The notes under the pieces are model-generated. The model had not been told where the DNA came from. It made no database searches and saw nothing but the letters and a program-made list of their open reading frames with translations. Shown here one piece after another: positions 8,242 through 16,512 of a stretch of 64,000 nucleotides of DNA (position 1 is the stretch's first letter; every line of letters starts with the position of its first letter). The stretch spans positions 4,216,001-4,280,000 of the forward strand of contig NZ_CP108054.1 of NCBI RefSeq assembly GCF_036173125.1. Direction: 5' to 3'. The position numbers and the translations under genes were made by a program. The stretch is from Streptomyces sp. NBC_00286. GTDB taxonomy: Bacteria; Actinomycetota; Actinomycetes; Streptomycetales; Streptomycetaceae.

Positions 8242-9348
8242 TCAGGCCGCCGTGTACCCCAACTGCCGTCGCATGTACGGGGTCATGAGGTTCTTCGCCT
8301 TGGCCAGGGCGCTGGTGCGGCCGCCCAGGACCGCTGTTTCGCCGCCCGGTACGGGGAGCATCGTCACGCCGTCTGCCGGGCCGAAGGGGACGATCAGGGG
8401 GGTGCGGTGGATCGGGCGGTAGAAGCGGGGCTCCTTGCGGTGTTTGCCGGAGCTTTGGAGGTACATGCGGATGTTGTGGGCGGCCAGGTCTGCTTGGGCG
8501 AGTGCGGCGGGGGTGAGTTTGAGTTCGCTGATGTTGTTCACGTCGCCTACCGCGAACACGTCTTTCCAGCCCTCTACCCGGAGTGACTTGTCGACCTTGA
8601 CCTGGCCGGCCGGGTTCAGCCAGTCGCCGTGTCCGGCCAGGCGGAGCCAGAGCGTGTTGGGGGTGGTGCCCGTGGTCCAGAAGGAGAGGTCGGCTTCGAT
8701 GATGGTGCCGCGGGCGTCGCGGTAGGTGCCGAAGTCGTAGCCGGGGGACATGAAGGAGTCGAGCCGTACCTCCACGTTGTGGGATTCCAGCCAGGAGCGG
8801 GCCTTGCGCCCGGCCCGTGCGCTGCCCGTGGAGTCGAGCAGCGCGGCACCGGAGTGGGCGAGCGTGACGCGGGCGTCCGGCCGGGCCAGCCGTATCTCGG
8901 CGGCGAGTTCGACGCCGGAGGGACCGCCGCCGACGACGAGGGCATGCTCGGCATGGGCGATGTTCTGCTGGTGCTCGGCGAACGACTTGGCCGCCTCTTC
9001 GGGCGTCGTACCGGTGAAGCGGGCCGGTTCGGGGTAGTCGGCGCCGGTGGCGATCACCACCACGTCGTACGGCAGCCGTTCACCCGTGGCGAGCGCCACC
9101 TGCCGTTCCGTGGTGTCGATGCGGACCACCTTGCCCACGGCCACCCGGCCCTTGGTGAGCAGCCGGTCGTACGGGATGAAGGGCGCCCCCGTCCACTCCG
9201 GGTCCACGCCCGCGCGCAGTGAGGCGATGCGGTGGAAGAAGACCTCTTTGCGGTCCACGAGCGTGACGCGCGCCTGCCCGTCCAACCGTTTCGCCAGACG
9301 GACGCCCGCATAACCGCCGCCGATCACCACTACGTCGCGGTCCCGCAC
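8242..9348 (-). CDS. NAD(P)/FAD-dependent oxidoreductase, NDH-2/AIF type
   Basis: A 368-residue two-dinucleotide-binding-domain flavoprotein resembling type II NADH dehydrogenases and AIF/FSP1-like oxidoreductases. The FAD-binding GGGYAGVR begins at about residue 9, the NAD(P)-binding VVGGGPSGVELAAEI is central, and the FAD-contacting DVFAVGDV precedes the C-terminal part. No CxxC redox pair is seen, so it is not a thioredoxin-reductase type. The GTG at 9348 has AGGAGAG about six bases upstream; longer versions run through sequence without coding character. A TTAAA-containing palindromic patch lies about 90 bases upstream and could be its operator. Confidence 0.85.
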   Translation of the reverse strand: MRDRDVVVIGGGYAGVRLAKRLDGQARVTLVDRKEVFFHRIASLRAGVDPEWTGAPFIPYDRLLTKGRVAVGKVVRIDTTERQVALATGERLPYDVVVIATGADYPEPARFTGTTPEEAAKSFAEHQQNIAHAEHALVVGGGPSGVELAAEIRLARPDARVTLAHSGAALLDSTGSARAGRKARSWLESHNVEVRLDSFMSPGYDFGTYRDARGTIIEADLSFWTTGTTPNTLWLRLAGHGDWLNPAGQVKVDKSLRVEGWKDVFAVGDVNNISELKLTPAALAQADLAAHNIRMYLQSSGKHRKEPRFYRPIHRTPLIVPFGPADGVTMLPVPGGETAVLGGRTSALAKAKNLMTPYMRRQLGYTAA

Positions 9349-9435
9349 GTCAACTCTCCTGTGCCTTGTGGGGGTAACGGGGGCCGCGACACATGCCGTC
9401 GTGTTTCGGCAACCCGACTGCTGGCGAGCGTATGA

Positions 9436-9451
9436 CTTGAAACTTAAAGTT
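9436..9451. promoter_or_regulatory. AT-rich palindromic patch, possible MarR-type operator
   Basis: The sequence CTTGAAACTTAAAGTT contains the near-palindrome AACTTAAAGTT and is the most AT-rich point for several kilobases. It stands upstream of the flavoprotein gene. Such TTGAAA/TTTCAA-like sites are often bound by MarR-family redox or phenolic sensors, but no MarR gene is in the window, so this is a weak suggestion. Confidence 0.35.
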
Positions 9452-9485
9452 GCGGTTTTGTTTGGTGTGAATTCTGTGAAGTGAC

Positions 9486-9809
9486 GTGACGAATGAGCCG
9501 ATGTATGGCCCGTCTCGAGTAACGGTCCTGACCGGGCGGGCGGATTCCGCCGCTTCGGCCCCCTTCCCTTCGGGACCCCTCCCGGCCGAGCTGGTCTCGC
9601 CTGGGACTTGGCGGACGGGTTCGAGGCGCACAGCGGCAAACCCGGCAACCGACCGCGGCAAGCACGACGAGACCTGGCTGGGAAAAGTGACCGCCCGCCA
9701 CGCCTACCACCTCACGGCCAGCACCCTGGAGGCCCAGGGCTTCAGCATGGCCGAGGAGACGGTGGAGCGGGACGGGACGGTCAGGATGGTGCTGCGGCGG
9801 TTCGAGTGA
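9486..9809 (+). CDS. Small hypothetical protein
   Basis: A 107-residue reading frame in the gap between the flavoprotein and the large membrane protein. The last 45 codons (TWLGKVTARH onwards) have the strong G/C third-position bias of a real gene and end in EETVERDGTVRMVLRRFE; the first half is less convincing. A GTG at 9687 would give a 40-residue version. I do not recognise the family. It may be a real short gene, or the 3' remainder of a longer one. Confidence 0.4.
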   Translation: MTNEPMYGPSRVTVLTGRADSAASAPFPSGPLPAELVSPGTWRTGSRRTAANPATDRGKHDETWLGKVTARHAYHLTASTLEAQGFSMAEETVERDGTVRMVLRRFE

Positions 9810-9827
9810 GCCGCTCTGAAGGGGACG

Positions 9828-12752
9828 TCAGACCGTCGGCTCGAGGGGCTCGGTGAGGTCCGGCAGGGTCGGGAAATCGGGAAGTCCCGGGTAGCTGCTC
9901 CCGCTCACCATGTACGCGCAGTTGGTGTACTCGTAGCCGGGTTCGATGCTCATGCCGTCGGCCTCGTTCGTGACGTCCTCCGAATCATCGCCGGCGTACT
10001 TGATGAGGGTGTGGTAGTCGCCGGCGGGCAGGTTGAGGAAGTCGGTCGGGTAGTAGGTCGAACTGTTCTTGCAGGCGACGTCCTGGGCCGCCGCCCTGCT
10101 GGAGTACTTGGTGCAGCCGTCGCAGGCCGCGAGGGTGATACGGCCGGTGACCGGGCCGGTGTAGAGGAACTCGACCGGGGTCGGGGAATCGTTGCTGATC
10201 TCCAGGGGCATCTTGGCGCCGCCCGGGCTACGGGACGGCGGCAGCTTCTTGCCCGCCTCGGGCCGCTCCTCGGCGATCTCCGCGGCGATGGCGATCTGCC
10301 AGGCGCGCTTCGCGTTCTTGTTGTCCTTGTACGTGTCGGCGAAGTCGCTGAGCGTGGCGGCCGCCGCGCCGAACTTGTCGTCCTTGAACTCGTCGACCCC
10401 GCAGGCGTACGTGCCGGACTCCACCGCGTTCTCGGCGTCCGTACGCAGCCCGTCGCCGGGGCTGCCCTCGGGCAGGCCGCCCACGGTCGTGCTGATGGCC
10501 TGCAACTTCTCGTTGGCCGGGCAGGGGTCGCTGCCCTTCAGCGCCTTGGACTGGTCGGCGATCTTCGCGCTGACGGCCGGTCCGACCTTGGCGGCCGGTT
10601 CCGAGTCGGCGAAGTCCCGCAGGAGTTCGGCCAGTTCCCCGCCGTTCGCCGTCGATGTGGGCACGGCGTCGGAGCCGAGGTCCGTGATGCCGCACTCGTA
10701 GAGCGAGGTGGCGAGGGGCTCCTCGGGCCAGGAAGTGAGGGAGCCGAACTGCATGCCCTTCATTCGGTCGGGCAGCTTCCACAGATACTTCAGCGGTTCC
10801 AGGGCCTCGCAGTACTCCTTCTCGCGGTACGGCGCGCCGACTGTGTCGTAGAACCGGTCGAGGCTGCCGGGGACGCGCTTGGCCGCCCGGCTGCCGGGAT
10901 GGTCGTCGCCGAGCGCACGGTAGGCCTTCAGCGCGCGCTCGTAGTCATCCTTCGCCTCGGCGAAGCCGCCGTCGCGCTGCGAGGCGGTGGTGACCAGCCG
11001 GTCCGTCTTGTCGAGCCGGTCGAGGAGCATCTGCTGATACGCCTCTTCCCGCGCCGCCTCGTACCCCACGGCTCCTCCGGCCGGCACGACGAGCAGCGCC
11101 AGCCCGAGCCCGGCGGCGACCATCGGCCGCACCGGCAACGTGAGCCGCGTACGGCGTCCGAGCCACGCCCCGTGGGCCGCGGCCAGCACCAGTACGAGGC
11201 CGTACGCCCACACCGCCCCGCCCGGAACCCCGTCCGGGTCGGCGGGCAGCGCGGCCACCAGCAGCCAGCCGGTCGCGATCCAGCACAGGGCGGCCTGCGG
11301 CCAGCGCCGCATGAATACGTACCCCAGCCCGAGCCCGCTGAGGTTGAACAGCCCCGCCGCCGCAGCCCGCCACGAGTCCGGCGGCACAGCATCCTCGGGC
11401 TCGTCCTCCGGCAGCGTGTAGGTCAACCACTCGGAGGCCGGCGGGACGGAGGGCGGGCTTTGGGGGAGCGGGGGCGGGGGTGAGGACGGGGGCGCGGGCG
11501 GCAGCGGAGGCACCGCCGGCGCGGGCGCCGCGGGCGCCGCGGGCCCGGGCGGTGCCGGAGGTACGTCGGGCGCGGGCGCCGCGGGCTCGGGCGATGACGG
11601 GGGTACGTCGGGCGCGGACGGAGGTGTGTCCGGCGCGGACGCCACGGGCCCGGGCGGCACCGGAGCTTCCGACGCGGCGGACGCAGGCTCGGGCCACGAC
11701 GGAGGTACGTCCGGCACGGTCGATGCGGGCTCGGGCGATGACGGGGGTACGTCGGGCGCGGACGGAGGTGTGTCCGGCGCGGACGCCACGGGCCCGGGCG
11801 GCACCGGAGCTTCCGACGCGGCGGACGCAGGCTCGGGCGATGACGGAGGTACGTCCGGCACGGTCGATGCGGGCTCGGGCGATGACGGAGGTACGTCGGG
11901 CGCGGACGGAGGTGTGTCCGGCGCGGACGCCACGGGCCCGGGCGGCACCGGAGCTTCCGACGCGGCGGACGCAGGCCCGGGCGATGACGGGGGTACGTCC
12001 GGCGGAGGCGGCGCGGACGACGCAGGCTGGGACCCCGACGGAGGCACTTCCGACGGAAGCGGCGCGGACGACGCAGGCGGCGCGGACGGAGGTACGTCCG
12101 ACGCGGAGGACGCCGGCTCGGGCGACGACGGCGGCGCGTCGGCCACGGACGATGCGGGCTCGCGCGACACCGGAGGCACGTCCGACGGAGGCAGCGCAGA
12201 CAGCGCGCGCTCGGACCCCGGCGGAGTCGCGTCCGACGGAGGCACATCGGCCACGGACGATGCGGGCTCGCGCGACGACGGAGGTACGTCCGACGGAAGC
12301 GGCGCGGACGACGCAGGCGGCGCGGACGGAGGTACTTCCGACGCGGAGGACGCCGGCTCGGGCGACGACGGCGGCGCGTCGGCCACGGACGATGCGGGCT
12401 CGGGCGACACCGGAGGCACGTCCGACGGAGGCGGCGCAGACAGCGCGCGCTCGGACCCCGGCGGAGTCGCGTCCGACGGAGGCACATCGGCCACGGACGA
12501 TGCGGGCTCGCGCGACGACGGAGGTACGTCCGACGGAAGCGGCGCAGACGACGCAGGCACGGAGCCCGGCGGAGGCGGCGCGGACGACATGGGCTCGGGT
12601 CCTGGCGGAGGTGCGTCCGGCGGGGGCCCGGGCGGTGCCGGAGTTACGGACGGCGGTGGCGGCGAAGGCGGTGGCGTGTCTTCCGGCTCTGGTCCGCCGC
12701 TCGACGGCTCTTGTGTGCCACCGGCCCCCGTTGGCTCTTCGGACCCACTCAT
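9828..12752 (-). CDS. Large membrane protein with Pro/Ser/Ala repeat N-terminus
   Basis: A 974-residue protein in three parts. Residues 1 to about 435 are almost only Pro, Ser, Ala, Val, Glu and Asp and consist of DNA-level duplications (see repeats at 11617-12002 and 12055-12560). Residues about 445-575 hold several hydrophobic helices, beginning LFNLSGLGLGYVFMRRW, reminiscent of TM2-type membrane hairpins. The remaining 400 residues start with a Glu/Lys-rich helical, tetratricopeptide-like segment (EAKDDYERALKAYRALGDDHPGS) and end with a beta-rich domain with several cysteines, probably outside the cell. GGGGGAG precedes the ATG at 12752. Function unknown; the order suggests a cytoplasmic disordered tail with an extracellular sensor or wall-contact domain. 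Confidence 0.8.
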   Translation of the reverse strand: MSGSEEPTGAGGTQEPSSGGPEPEDTPPPSPPPPSVTPAPPGPPPDAPPPGPEPMSSAPPPPGSVPASSAPLPSDVPPSSREPASSVADVPPSDATPPGSERALSAPPPSDVPPVSPEPASSVADAPPSSPEPASSASEVPPSAPPASSAPLPSDVPPSSREPASSVADVPPSDATPPGSERALSALPPSDVPPVSREPASSVADAPPSSPEPASSASDVPPSAPPASSAPLPSEVPPSGSQPASSAPPPPDVPPSSPGPASAASEAPVPPGPVASAPDTPPSAPDVPPSSPEPASTVPDVPPSSPEPASAASEAPVPPGPVASAPDTPPSAPDVPPSSPEPASTVPDVPPSWPEPASAASEAPVPPGPVASAPDTPPSAPDVPPSSPEPAAPAPDVPPAPPGPAAPAAPAPAVPPLPPAPPSSPPPPLPQSPPSVPPASEWLTYTLPEDEPEDAVPPDSWRAAAAGLFNLSGLGLGYVFMRRWPQAALCWIATGWLLVAALPADPDGVPGGAVWAYGLVLVLAAAHGAWLGRRTRLTLPVRPMVAAGLGLALLVVPAGGAVGYEAAREEAYQQMLLDRLDKTDRLVTTASQRDGGFAEAKDDYERALKAYRALGDDHPGSRAAKRVPGSLDRFYDTVGAPYREKEYCEALEPLKYLWKLPDRMKGMQFGSLTSWPEEPLATSLYECGITDLGSDAVPTSTANGGELAELLRDFADSEPAAKVGPAVSAKIADQSKALKGSDPCPANEKLQAISTTVGGLPEGSPGDGLRTDAENAVESGTYACGVDEFKDDKFGAAAATLSDFADTYKDNKNAKRAWQIAIAAEIAEERPEAGKKLPPSRSPGGAKMPLEISNDSPTPVEFLYTGPVTGRITLAACDGCTKYSSRAAAQDVACKNSSTYYPTDFLNLPAGDYHTLIKYAGDDSEDVTNEADGMSIEPGYEYTNCAYMVSGSSYPGLPDFPTLPDLTEPLEPTV
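11617..12002. repeat. 144-bp direct repeats, about 2.7 copies
   Basis: Units begin at 11617, 11761 and 11905, exactly 144 bases (48 codons) apart, and are nearly identical, for example all begin GACGGAGGTGTGTCCGGC. The third copy diverges at about 12000. The period is a multiple of three, so the reading frame of the membrane protein is kept. Near identity suggests recent unequal exchange or selection for repeat number. Confidence 0.9.
12055..12560. repeat. 240-bp direct repeats, about 2.1 copies
   Basis: Units begin at 12055, 12295 and 12535 with the shared start GGAAGCGGCGC(G/A)GACGACGC, 240 bases (80 codons) apart. The two full copies differ at only a few positions. They lie next to, but are distinct from, the 144-bp family in the same gene, so two independent in-frame expansions have lengthened the same tail. 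Confidence 0.9.
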
Positions 12753-12940
12753 ACCGACTCACTCCCCCAACTGCCGTATGGACAGGACATCTTGCCCCAT
12801 TTACAGGTTCCTTATGCTCCCGCAGGTCACTGGGGAGGGGTCCCGAGCGCACGGAAGAAAACTGAACGGAAGGTGACGGGCCGATCACTCTCGTGCCCGT
12901 GACGGAGAGCGCAGCCGGAGCCCTGCGCAATAATCGGGAC

Positions 12941-13288
12941 ATGGCCTCCTCGTCCTCCGTTTCCGAGATCCGCCGAGCCACGTTCGCCCGACGGCTGCCC
13001 ACGGAGCTCACGGCACTCGCCGGCCCTACCCACGGGACCGTGAAACTGCCGCTGCACCTGGCCTGGTCCGGGCTTACCGAGTTCGACCTGGACGAGCCAC
13101 GCCTGCGCATGAGTTACTACCGCATCGTCCTGGCCGAGGCTCTCCACGACGACCTGGTCCAGTACCTCGACCGGGACCTCCTCATCAGCATGTGGCCGAC
13201 CCTGCGCACGCTGATCAGCCGCGACCTCCGCGATGTCTGGGAATCCGCCTTTACCGAGCTGGCGCAACGCACCCAGGCTGTTGCGTGA
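12941..13288 (+). CDS. Putative antitoxin/partner of AbiEii-like nucleotidyltransferase
   Basis: A 115-residue helical protein with no family I can name. Its stop overlaps the GTG of the nucleotidyltransferase gene (GTGA), the arrangement of toxin-antitoxin pairs. The central part (RMSYYRIVLAEALHDDLVQYLDRDLLISMWPTLR in two halves) resembles helical proteins encoded before AbiEii/DUF1814-type toxins rather than a DNA-binding domain; I do not see a clear helix-turn-helix. The ATG at 12941 is used because the sequence upstream is weakly coding, though a GTG at 12893 is in frame. Partner role is inferred from overlap only. Confidence 0.65.
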   Translation: MASSSSVSEIRRATFARRLPTELTALAGPTHGTVKLPLHLAWSGLTEFDLDEPRLRMSYYRIVLAEALHDDLVQYLDRDLLISMWPTLRTLISRDLRDVWESAFTELAQRTQAVA

Positions 13289-13956
13289 ATCTGACCGAAC
13301 TGCACCGCCGCCTGCTCGCCGACGTACTCGCCGTAGGCACTCCCTATCCGCTCGCGCTCACCGGCGGCTATGCCGTGCAGGCCCACGGCCTGGTCGCCCG
13401 CCTGAGCCAGGACCTCGACGTCGCTACCGAGAACCCTGAACCCATGGCGGAGATCGCTGCGACCGTGCGCGCGGGGTTGGAGGAACGGGGCTGGCAGGTC
13501 AGGGAGTTGAAGGCCGAGCCGCTCTCCGCGCGCCTGATCGTCGCCGACCCGGACAGCGGCGAGGAGTGCGAGGTCGACGTCCTCAAGGAAACCCTCTGGC
13601 ATCCGCCCGTACAGACCGAGTACGGGCTGGTCCTCGCCCTCGAAGATGTCGTCGGCACCAAAGTCCGAGCCCTGGCCGACCGCGGCCTCGCCCGTGACCT
13701 CGTCGACGTCCGAGCCGCCGCCGACCGCTGGAGCCGCCCGGAACTCGAAGAACTGGGCCGCCGCCACGCCCCGGACACCTTCGACCTCTCCGACCTCCAG
13801 GCCCGCCTGGTCGGCACGGAGTGGATCGACGACAGGGAGTTCGCCGCCTACGGAGTGGATGACGAGGCGATCTCGAACCTGCGCCGCTGGGCGCAGGAGT
13901 GGGCGGACGACATCGCGGAACGGCTCATGGAGATGGACGTTCCGGAAGACGAATGA
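13285..13956 (+). CDS. AbiEii/AbiGii-like nucleotidyltransferase
   Basis: A 223-residue member of the nucleotidyltransferase fold used by AbiEii toxins and related proteins. The nucleotide/metal motif is visible early: LTGGYAVQAHGL followed by LSQDLDVAT (the G-G and S-x-D-x-D elements), then the third acidic strand ECEVDVLKET and the DVVGTKVRALADRGLARDLVDV segment that typifies the family. AbiEii enzymes modify tRNA or other substrates with nucleotides to stop growth during phage infection. It is coupled to the preceding gene by GTGA overlap and followed by a 30-bp perfect hairpin. Phage defence or plasmid-like maintenance is inferred. Confidence 0.85.
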   Translation: MNLTELHRRLLADVLAVGTPYPLALTGGYAVQAHGLVARLSQDLDVATENPEPMAEIAATVRAGLEERGWQVRELKAEPLSARLIVADPDSGEECEVDVLKETLWHPPVQTEYGLVLALEDVVGTKVRALADRGLARDLVDVRAAADRWSRPELEELGRRHAPDTFDLSDLQARLVGTEWIDDREFAAYGVDDEAISNLRRWAQEWADDIAERLMEMDVPEDE

Positions 13957-13999
13957 CCGTACCGAGAGAGTGCGGCTACGGCTGCGGCCCGGGGGGGGT

Positions 14000-14069
14000 G
14001 GGGAGGCTGTTGCGGGAAATTGTGACACTTGGCCCCTCGAGTGTCACAATTTCCCGCAACAGCCTCCCC
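14000..14069. terminator. 30-bp perfect hairpin with TGTGACACT core
   Basis: Arms 14000-14029 and 14040-14069 are perfectly complementary over 30 bases around a 10-base loop (14030-14039). It lies between the convergent AbiEii-like and ArsR genes and should terminate both. The right arm also encodes the last residues (GGCCGKL) of the ArsR protein. The inner part, TGTGACACT-10 nt-AGTGTCACA, recurs in the hairpin at 49989-50032 with the same loop length, and a GAGGCTGTT 5' flank is shared, so it belongs to a dispersed family. Confidence 0.85.
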
Positions 14070-15054
14070 CTGCCCTGACGAGAACCTCGCCCGCCGGCGT
14101 CCGAAAGTAGAGCACCGACCGTCCCGCCCGCCGCCGCTGGACGAGCCCGGCGTCGAGCAGGATCTTCAGGTGGCGGCCGACGGAGCCGAGTCCGTAGCCC
14201 GTGACGGCCACCAACTGGCTCGTACTCAAAGGGGAGTTGAGGAGAGCGAGTACGCCGGCCCGTGCGGGGCCGAGCAGCCTGTTGAGGCTTTCGGGTGCGG
14301 CGGACGGCTCCGCTCCGGCCAGGGCGCCCGAGCACGGGTACACGACCGCGTAACGGTGCGGCTCCTTCCAGGAGACCCAGCCGTGCCGCTGGGGCGTGAC
14401 CGGGACGAAGAAGAGTTCGGCGCCGGAGATCTCGCGGGGCGGGTATTCGTGCAGGTTGACCTGGAGCCGGTTCTGGCCGAGCCAGCGCATGCCCGGCCGC
14501 ATGGCGTCGAGCGCGGCAGCCCAGCCGCCCTGGCTCAACTGGGCGGTACGGGCGACGACATCGGCTTCGAGTACGCGTCGCCGCCGGGCCCAGTAGGGGC
14601 GTACGGCTTCGGCCCATACGTACTGGAGCAGGTCGGCGGCACGGGCCGGAAGGTCGTCGCGGTCCTGGAGGATGCGCGGCAGCGGGTCGCCGCGCAGGGC
14701 GTGCGGGCTGCCGCCCAGGGCGACGGCGAGGTGGGAGCGGGCGGCCTCGGGCGACGCCTCCCGTACGCGCGCCACTTCCGCCTCGAACTCCTCCGGCTCT
14801 CCCGTCGGGGTCGGCGTGAGGAAGTCGGCGATCCACGCCTTGCCGAGACCGGCCCGTACGAGGGCGGCGGTGACAGGATCGGCCGCCAACCGCCTTCTGT
14901 ACCAGCCCAGATGGGCATCGAGCCAGGCCCGCTCGCCGGGGTGCGCGGCCGTCCCCGCGTGCAGCAACTTGAGACCGGCGAAGGTCTCGGCGAGCGGCGA
15001 CAGCACGAAACGGCTCCCGGCGAGGGTGTCGGCGTTGACCTGCCACCACCCCAT
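14044..15054 (-). CDS. ArsR-family winged-helix regulator with DUF5937 domain
   Basis: A 336-residue protein. Residues 1 to about 250 form the long helical DUF5937-like domain of actinobacterial ArsR proteins (FVLSPLAETFAGLKLLH, RLLGPARAGVLALL at its end). The C-terminal 75 residues are an ArsR winged helix: STSQLVAVTGYGLGSVGRHLKILLDAGLV followed by RRAGRSVLYFRTPAG. It is divergent from the MFS transporter, and a GTTTCGC-6-GCGAAAC palindrome lies between the two starts, so it probably represses the exporter until a ligand binds. Its 3' end runs into the 30-bp hairpin. Confidence 0.88.
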   Translation of the reverse strand: MGWWQVNADTLAGSRFVLSPLAETFAGLKLLHAGTAAHPGERAWLDAHLGWYRRRLAADPVTAALVRAGLGKAWIADFLTPTPTGEPEEFEAEVARVREASPEAARSHLAVALGGSPHALRGDPLPRILQDRDDLPARAADLLQYVWAEAVRPYWARRRRVLEADVVARTAQLSQGGWAAALDAMRPGMRWLGQNRLQVNLHEYPPREISGAELFFVPVTPQRHGWVSWKEPHRYAVVYPCSGALAGAEPSAAPESLNRLLGPARAGVLALLNSPLSTSQLVAVTGYGLGSVGRHLKILLDAGLVQRRRAGRSVLYFRTPAGEVLVRAGGGCCGKL

Positions 15055-15077
15055 GCCTGTCCGCCCCCGGTCTCGCG

Positions 15078-15097
15078 GTTTCGCCTCAGTGCGAAAC
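15078..15097. promoter_or_regulatory. Candidate ArsR operator
   Basis: GTTTCGC and GCGAAAC form a perfect inverted repeat of 7 bases with a 6-base spacer (CTCAGT). It is the only clear palindrome in the 81-base divergent promoter between the ArsR/DUF5937 gene and the MFS transporter gene, close to the start of both. Confidence 0.6.
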
Positions 15098-15135
15098 ATT
15101 AACGGCCGGGATCCGGACGCTCCGAGACTCCGCTC

Positions 15136-16371
15136 ATGCGCTCCTACCAATCCCTGTTCCGCACACGGGAGTTCACGCCGCTGTTCCTGACCTCCCTCGT
15201 CCAGGTCGCCCCGCAGACGATGAGCGGACTGGCCCTGGGCACGCTGGTGTACGACGCCACCGACTCGCCCCTGCTCTCGGCGCTGAGCATGTTCGGCCCG
15301 TCCCTGGCCCAAGTCCTGGGCGCGACCACGCTCCTGTCGGCGGCCGACCGGCTGCCGCCCCGGGCGACGATGACGGGCATCGCGCTGACATTCGCGGCGG
15401 GTACGGCGGTCCTGGCGACGCCCGTGCCCCTGTGGGCGATCTTCGCCCTGATCCTGCTGCTGGGCCTGGTGGCCTCACTGAGCGGCGGAGTCCGCTGGGG
15501 TCTGCTGAACGAGATCCTGCCCAAGGACGGCTATCTGCTGGGGCGTTCGGTCTTCAACATGGCGAACGGGCTCACGCAGATCACCGGGTACGCGACCGGT
15601 GGCGTCCTGGTCACGCTCCTGTCGCCACGCGGCACGCTGCTCACGGCCGCCGCGCTCTACCTCGCGGCAGCGATCACGGCCCGCGTCGGCCTGACCCGCC
15701 GCCCGCCCCGCGCGTCGGGCCGCCCCTCCGTCGCCGAGACCTGGCGCACGAACGCCCGCCTGTGGTCGTACGCACCCCGCCGCAACGTCTACCTGCTCCT
15801 CTGGCTCCCGAACGGCCTGATCGTCGGCTGCGAGTCCCTGTACGTCCCGTACGCCCCCGACCACGCAGGCATGCTCTTCGCGTGCGCGGCGCTCGGGATG
15901 TTCGTGGGGGACGTGACGGTCGGTCGCTTCCTCCCGCCCGGCGTACGGCAACGGTTCGGCATCCCGCTGCTTCTGCTGCTGGCCGCGCCCTACCTGGTGT
16001 TCACGCTGCGGCCGGGTGTGCCGGTGGCGGCGGCCGTCGTGGCCGTGGCCTCCGTCGGCTTCGGCGCGAGCCTGGTCCAACAGGAACGGCTGATGTCCCT
16101 GACCCCATCCGAACTCAGCGGCCACGCCCTCGGGTTGCACTCCGCCGGGATGCTCACGATGCAGGGGGTGAGCGCGGGGCTGGCGGGGGCGGTGGCCCAA
16201 CTGACGTCGGCGGGCGTGGCGATGGTGGTGATGGCCGCCGCGTCGATCGCGGTGACGGTGTCGCTGTCAGTCGCGGTCGCGCGCGAGCGTGAGGAACGAC
16301 GTCCAGGTGGCGGGGGTGACGGTGAAAAGCGGGCCGTCGGGGGTCTTGGAGTCGCGGATGTGGATGGCTGA
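15136..16371 (+). CDS. MFS transporter
   Basis: A 411-residue major facilitator protein with about 12 hydrophobic segments. The first helix LFRTREFTPLFLTSLVQVAPQ and the cytoplasmic loop between helices 2 and 3 are of the DHA3/MFS_1 efflux kind; the C-terminal tail is Arg/Gly-rich. It faces an ArsR/DUF5937 regulator across a short promoter with a palindrome, a pattern of ligand-induced drug exporters. Its last 105 bases overlap the convergent DUF397 gene, so the tail GGGGDGEKRAVGG may be incidental extension. Confidence 0.88.
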   Translation: MRSYQSLFRTREFTPLFLTSLVQVAPQTMSGLALGTLVYDATDSPLLSALSMFGPSLAQVLGATTLLSAADRLPPRATMTGIALTFAAGTAVLATPVPLWAIFALILLLGLVASLSGGVRWGLLNEILPKDGYLLGRSVFNMANGLTQITGYATGGVLVTLLSPRGTLLTAAALYLAAAITARVGLTRRPPRASGRPSVAETWRTNARLWSYAPRRNVYLLLWLPNGLIVGCESLYVPYAPDHAGMLFACAALGMFVGDVTVGRFLPPGVRQRFGIPLLLLLAAPYLVFTLRPGVPVAAAVVAVASVGFGASLVQQERLMSLTPSELSGHALGLHSAGMLTMQGVSAGLAGAVAQLTSAGVAMVVMAAASIAVTVSLSVAVAREREERRPGGGGDGEKRAVGGLGVADVDG

Positions 16372-16512
16372 GGGGTGGGTGGCTACCTCGACGCAGTCGC
16401 CTCCCTCGCTGCCGCTGTAGCTGGACTTCCGCCATGCGTAGGCGACTTCGAGGCAGTCGCCGCCTTCGTCGCCGCTGTAAGTCGACTTGAACCAGTACAG
16501 TGCGCCGCTCAT
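16267..16512 (-). CDS. DUF397 domain protein, two repeats
   Basis: An 81-residue protein made of a duplicated DUF397 motif: FKSTYSGDEGGDCLEVAY then WRKSSYSGSEGGDCVEVA, followed by the usual VRDSK-type element IHIRDSKTPDGPL and a C-terminal helix. DUF397 proteins are partners of the XRE/DUF5753 regulators; its ATG overlaps the stop of that gene (ATGA). Together with the divergent ATPase gene this is the WhiJ/AbaA-like set that occurs in many copies in Streptomyces. The 3' end overlaps the MFS gene. Confidence 0.85.
   Translation of the reverse strand: MSGALYWFKSTYSGDEGGDCLEVAYAWRKSSYSGSEGGDCVEVATHPSAIHIRDSKTPDGPLFTVTPATWTSFLTLARDRD

Noticed and set aside
11626..12876. 416-residue Gly/Asp-rich open frame on the plus strand
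   Set aside because: Antisense shadow of the repeat tail of the 974-residue protein; several frames are open there because of the biased repeats.
14044..14069. Hairpin arm as an internal stop artefact in the ArsR gene
   Set aside because: The ArsR frame ends naturally with a short GGCCGKL tail inside the arm; the winged helix is complete before it, so no truncation is needed to explain it.
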